From assembly GCA_021647465.1 (NCBI GenBank), contig JAKIUQ010000003.1:124001-188000 (forward strand): DNA of 64,000 nucleotides, written 5' to 3'. Position numbers and translations under genes: made by a program. The notes under the pieces were generated by a model that did no database searches, was not told the origin of the DNA, and was given only the letters and a program-made list of their open reading frames with translations. Shown in pieces: positions 62,702 to 64,000 of this stretch. The stretch is from Emcibacter sp. Its GTDB lineage: Bacteria > Pseudomonadota > Alphaproteobacteria > Sphingomonadales > Emcibacteraceae. Positions within the stretch are counted from its first letter, which is position 1. Each line of letters starts with the position of its first letter.

Positions 62702-63958
62702 TTAATTATTCATGGAATTATAAAATTCTTCGTTGTTTTTGGTATCTTTAATTTTACCGATCAAGAATTCCATCGCATCCACAGACCCCATTGGCATCAA
62801 AATGCGGCGCAGGACATACATTTTCGCCAATGTTGCCTTATCCATAAGCAATTCTTCCTTGCGGGTGCCAGATTTAATAATATCAATGGCCGGAAAGACG
62901 CGTTTATCGCTGATTTTACGATCCAGCACAATTTCAGAGTTGCCGGTTCCTTTGAATTCTTCGAAAATAACTTCGTCCATGCGGCTTCCGGTATCAATCA
63001 GTGCGGTTGCAATAATGCTTAGAGACCCGCCTTCTTCTACGTTTCGGGCGGCCCCAAAAAATCTTTTTGGCCGTTGCAGTGCGTTGGCATCAACCCCGCC
63101 GGTCAGAACTTTACCGGAACTTGGGATCACCGTATTATAGGCCCGGGCCAGTCTGGTGATACTATCCAGTAAAATCACCACATCCATTTTATGCTCAACG
63201 AGCCGCTTGGCTTTTTGAATGACCATTTCTGCCACCTGAACATGGCGGGTTGCGGGCTCATCAAATGTAGAGCTGATAACCTCGCCCTTAACAGAGCGGC
63301 GCATGTCTGTGACTTCTTCTGGCCGTTCATCAATGAGCAAAACGATAAGAAAGACATCAGGATGATTTTCCGTAATGGCATGGGCGATATTCTGCAATAA
63401 TACCGTTTTACCTGTGCGCGGCGGAGCCACAATAACAGCGCGCTGGCCTTTGCCTATTGGCGCAACAAGGTCAATCACCCGCGCCGAGTTATCTTTTACG
63501 CTGGGGTCTTCCCGGTCAAGTTTGAATTTATCATCCGGATGGAGCGGGGTCAGGCTGTCAAAATGAACCTTATGACGTCCGGCGTCCGGATCATCAAAAT
63601 TAATCTGGGAAACCTTTAACAACGCAAAATATTTTTCCCCTTCTTTTGGTCCCCGAATTTGACCTTCTACGGTATCACCGGTTCGAAAACCAAAACGCCT
63701 GATTTGACTTGGGCTAACATAAATATCGTCGGGGCCGGGAAGATAATTGGCTTCTGGTGAACGTAAAAAACCAAAGCCATCCTGCAGGACTTCAATCGTG
63801 CCGCCTCCGGTTATTTCTTCCCCTTTTCCCGCCAGCTCTTTTAAAATCGCAAACATCATATCCTGCTTGCGCATGTTGCTCGCATTTTCCACGTTAAGCT
63901 CTTCTGCCAGAAGAAGTAATGTGCTGGGCGATTTCTTTTTAAGTTCCAAAAGATTCAT
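62702..63958 (-). CDS. rho: Transcription termination factor Rho
   Basis: A 418-residue hexameric RNA helicase. The N-terminal Rho domain begins MNLLELKKKSPSTLL, and the RNA-binding cold-shock-like part has GFGFLRSPEANYLPGPDDIYVSPSQIRRF. The ATPase has Walker A APPRTGKT, Walker B VVILLDSITRLARAYN and the Q-loop region GGVDANALQRPKRFFGAARN. It ends factor-dependent transcripts. It is 92 bases upstream of nhaC on the same strand. Confidence 0.98.
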   Translation of the reverse strand: MNLLELKKKSPSTLLLLAEELNVENASNMRKQDMMFAILKELAGKGEEITGGGTIEVLQDGFGFLRSPEANYLPGPDDIYVSPSQIRRFGFRTGDTVEGQIRGPKEGEKYFALLKVSQINFDDPDAGRHKVHFDSLTPLHPDDKFKLDREDPSVKDNSARVIDLVAPIGKGQRAVIVAPPRTGKTVLLQNIAHAITENHPDVFLIVLLIDERPEEVTDMRRSVKGEVISSTFDEPATRHVQVAEMVIQKAKRLVEHKMDVVILLDSITRLARAYNTVIPSSGKVLTGGVDANALQRPKRFFGAARNVEEGGSLSIIATALIDTGSRMDEVIFEEFKGTGNSEIVLDRKISDKRVFPAIDIIKSGTRKEELLMDKATLAKMYVLRRILMPMGSVDAMEFLIGKIKDTKNNEEFYNSMNN

Positions 63959-64000
63959 TTGGTATATCCATATGATGTTGTTAAGGGAGATAATTCTGTT

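Noticed and set aside
1..64000. Sigma-54 -24/-12 promoters (TGGCAC-N5-TTGC), suggested by the presence of rpoN
   Set aside because: By eye no intergenic region showed both elements with the correct spacing; a matrix scan would be needed to exclude weaker sites.
1..64000. tRNA or rRNA genes, transposases, phage genes
   Set aside because: No cloverleaf-like sequence or transposase/integrase motif was recognised in the gaps or coding frames. A tRNAscan or profile search could still find something missed by eye.

Overview
The window looks like chromosomal DNA from a moderate-GC, Gram-negative alphaproteobacterium. The evidence is synteny: rnd-lptC-lptA-lptB-rpoN-hpf-ptsN at the left, rsmB-rpe-heparinase-purH in the middle, a sufBCDST-A operon headed by an Rrf2 regulator, and rho ... 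mnmE-mnmG-rsmG-parA-parB at the right, which is the classic origin-proximal alphaproteobacterial block. The 1620-residue NAD-glutamate dehydrogenase, two alphaproteobacterial-type PAS proteins, a DUF1674/SDHAF4 protein and a DUF6489 protein fit the same group. A marine or environmental lineage such as Emcibacterales or Kordiimonadales is a guess. I saw no tRNA, rRNA, CRISPR array, IS element or prophage, and no gene-free stretch longer than 300 bases.

Layout. 1-232: end of an outer-membrane barrel protein. 383-6293: RNase D, LPS transport (LptC, LptA, LptB), sigma-54, ribosome hibernation factor and EIIA-Ntr, closed by a strong bidirectional terminator. 6374-10355: an orphan ParA ATPase, a ribbon-helix-helix partner and a TPR-SPOR lipoprotein in one apparent operon, divergent from a Sel1-SPOR protein. 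10368-13647: PabB-PabC fusion, UppP and a PAS protein. 13791-25836: an amine-oxidation island. It holds a TonB receptor, all three quinohemoprotein amine dehydrogenase (QHNDH) subunits with their radical-SAM maturase, two acyl-CoA ligases (one MatB-like), and a divergent aldehyde dehydrogenase. 25979-29258: a FIST sensor, a NahK-like hybrid kinase and a LuxR-type response regulator. 29343-32585: an SDR and FeoA/FeoB under a Fur-like box. 32742-38866: a PAS protein and NAD-GDH. 38925-47958: housekeeping genes, SixA-like phosphatase and patatin-like lipase. 47978-54102: SUF operon. 54290-63958: ParB/ParA, RsmG, MnmG, MnmE, Ogt, NhaC and Rho, with three parS-like sites.

How the parts work together. 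The island supports a route of primary amine to aldehyde in the periplasm (QHNDH), aldehyde to acid (ALDH), and acid to acyl-CoA (two ligases), with the TonB receptor as a possible uptake partner. The neighbouring FIST/kinase/regulator set resembles NosP-NahK systems and may control it. The best candidate for an undescribed system is the ParA/RHH/TPR-SPOR operon with its divergent SPOR gene, which looks like a positioning ATPase tied to septal-peptidoglycan-binding proteins. All gene assignments come from reading motifs and family resemblance by eye; no database search was run.
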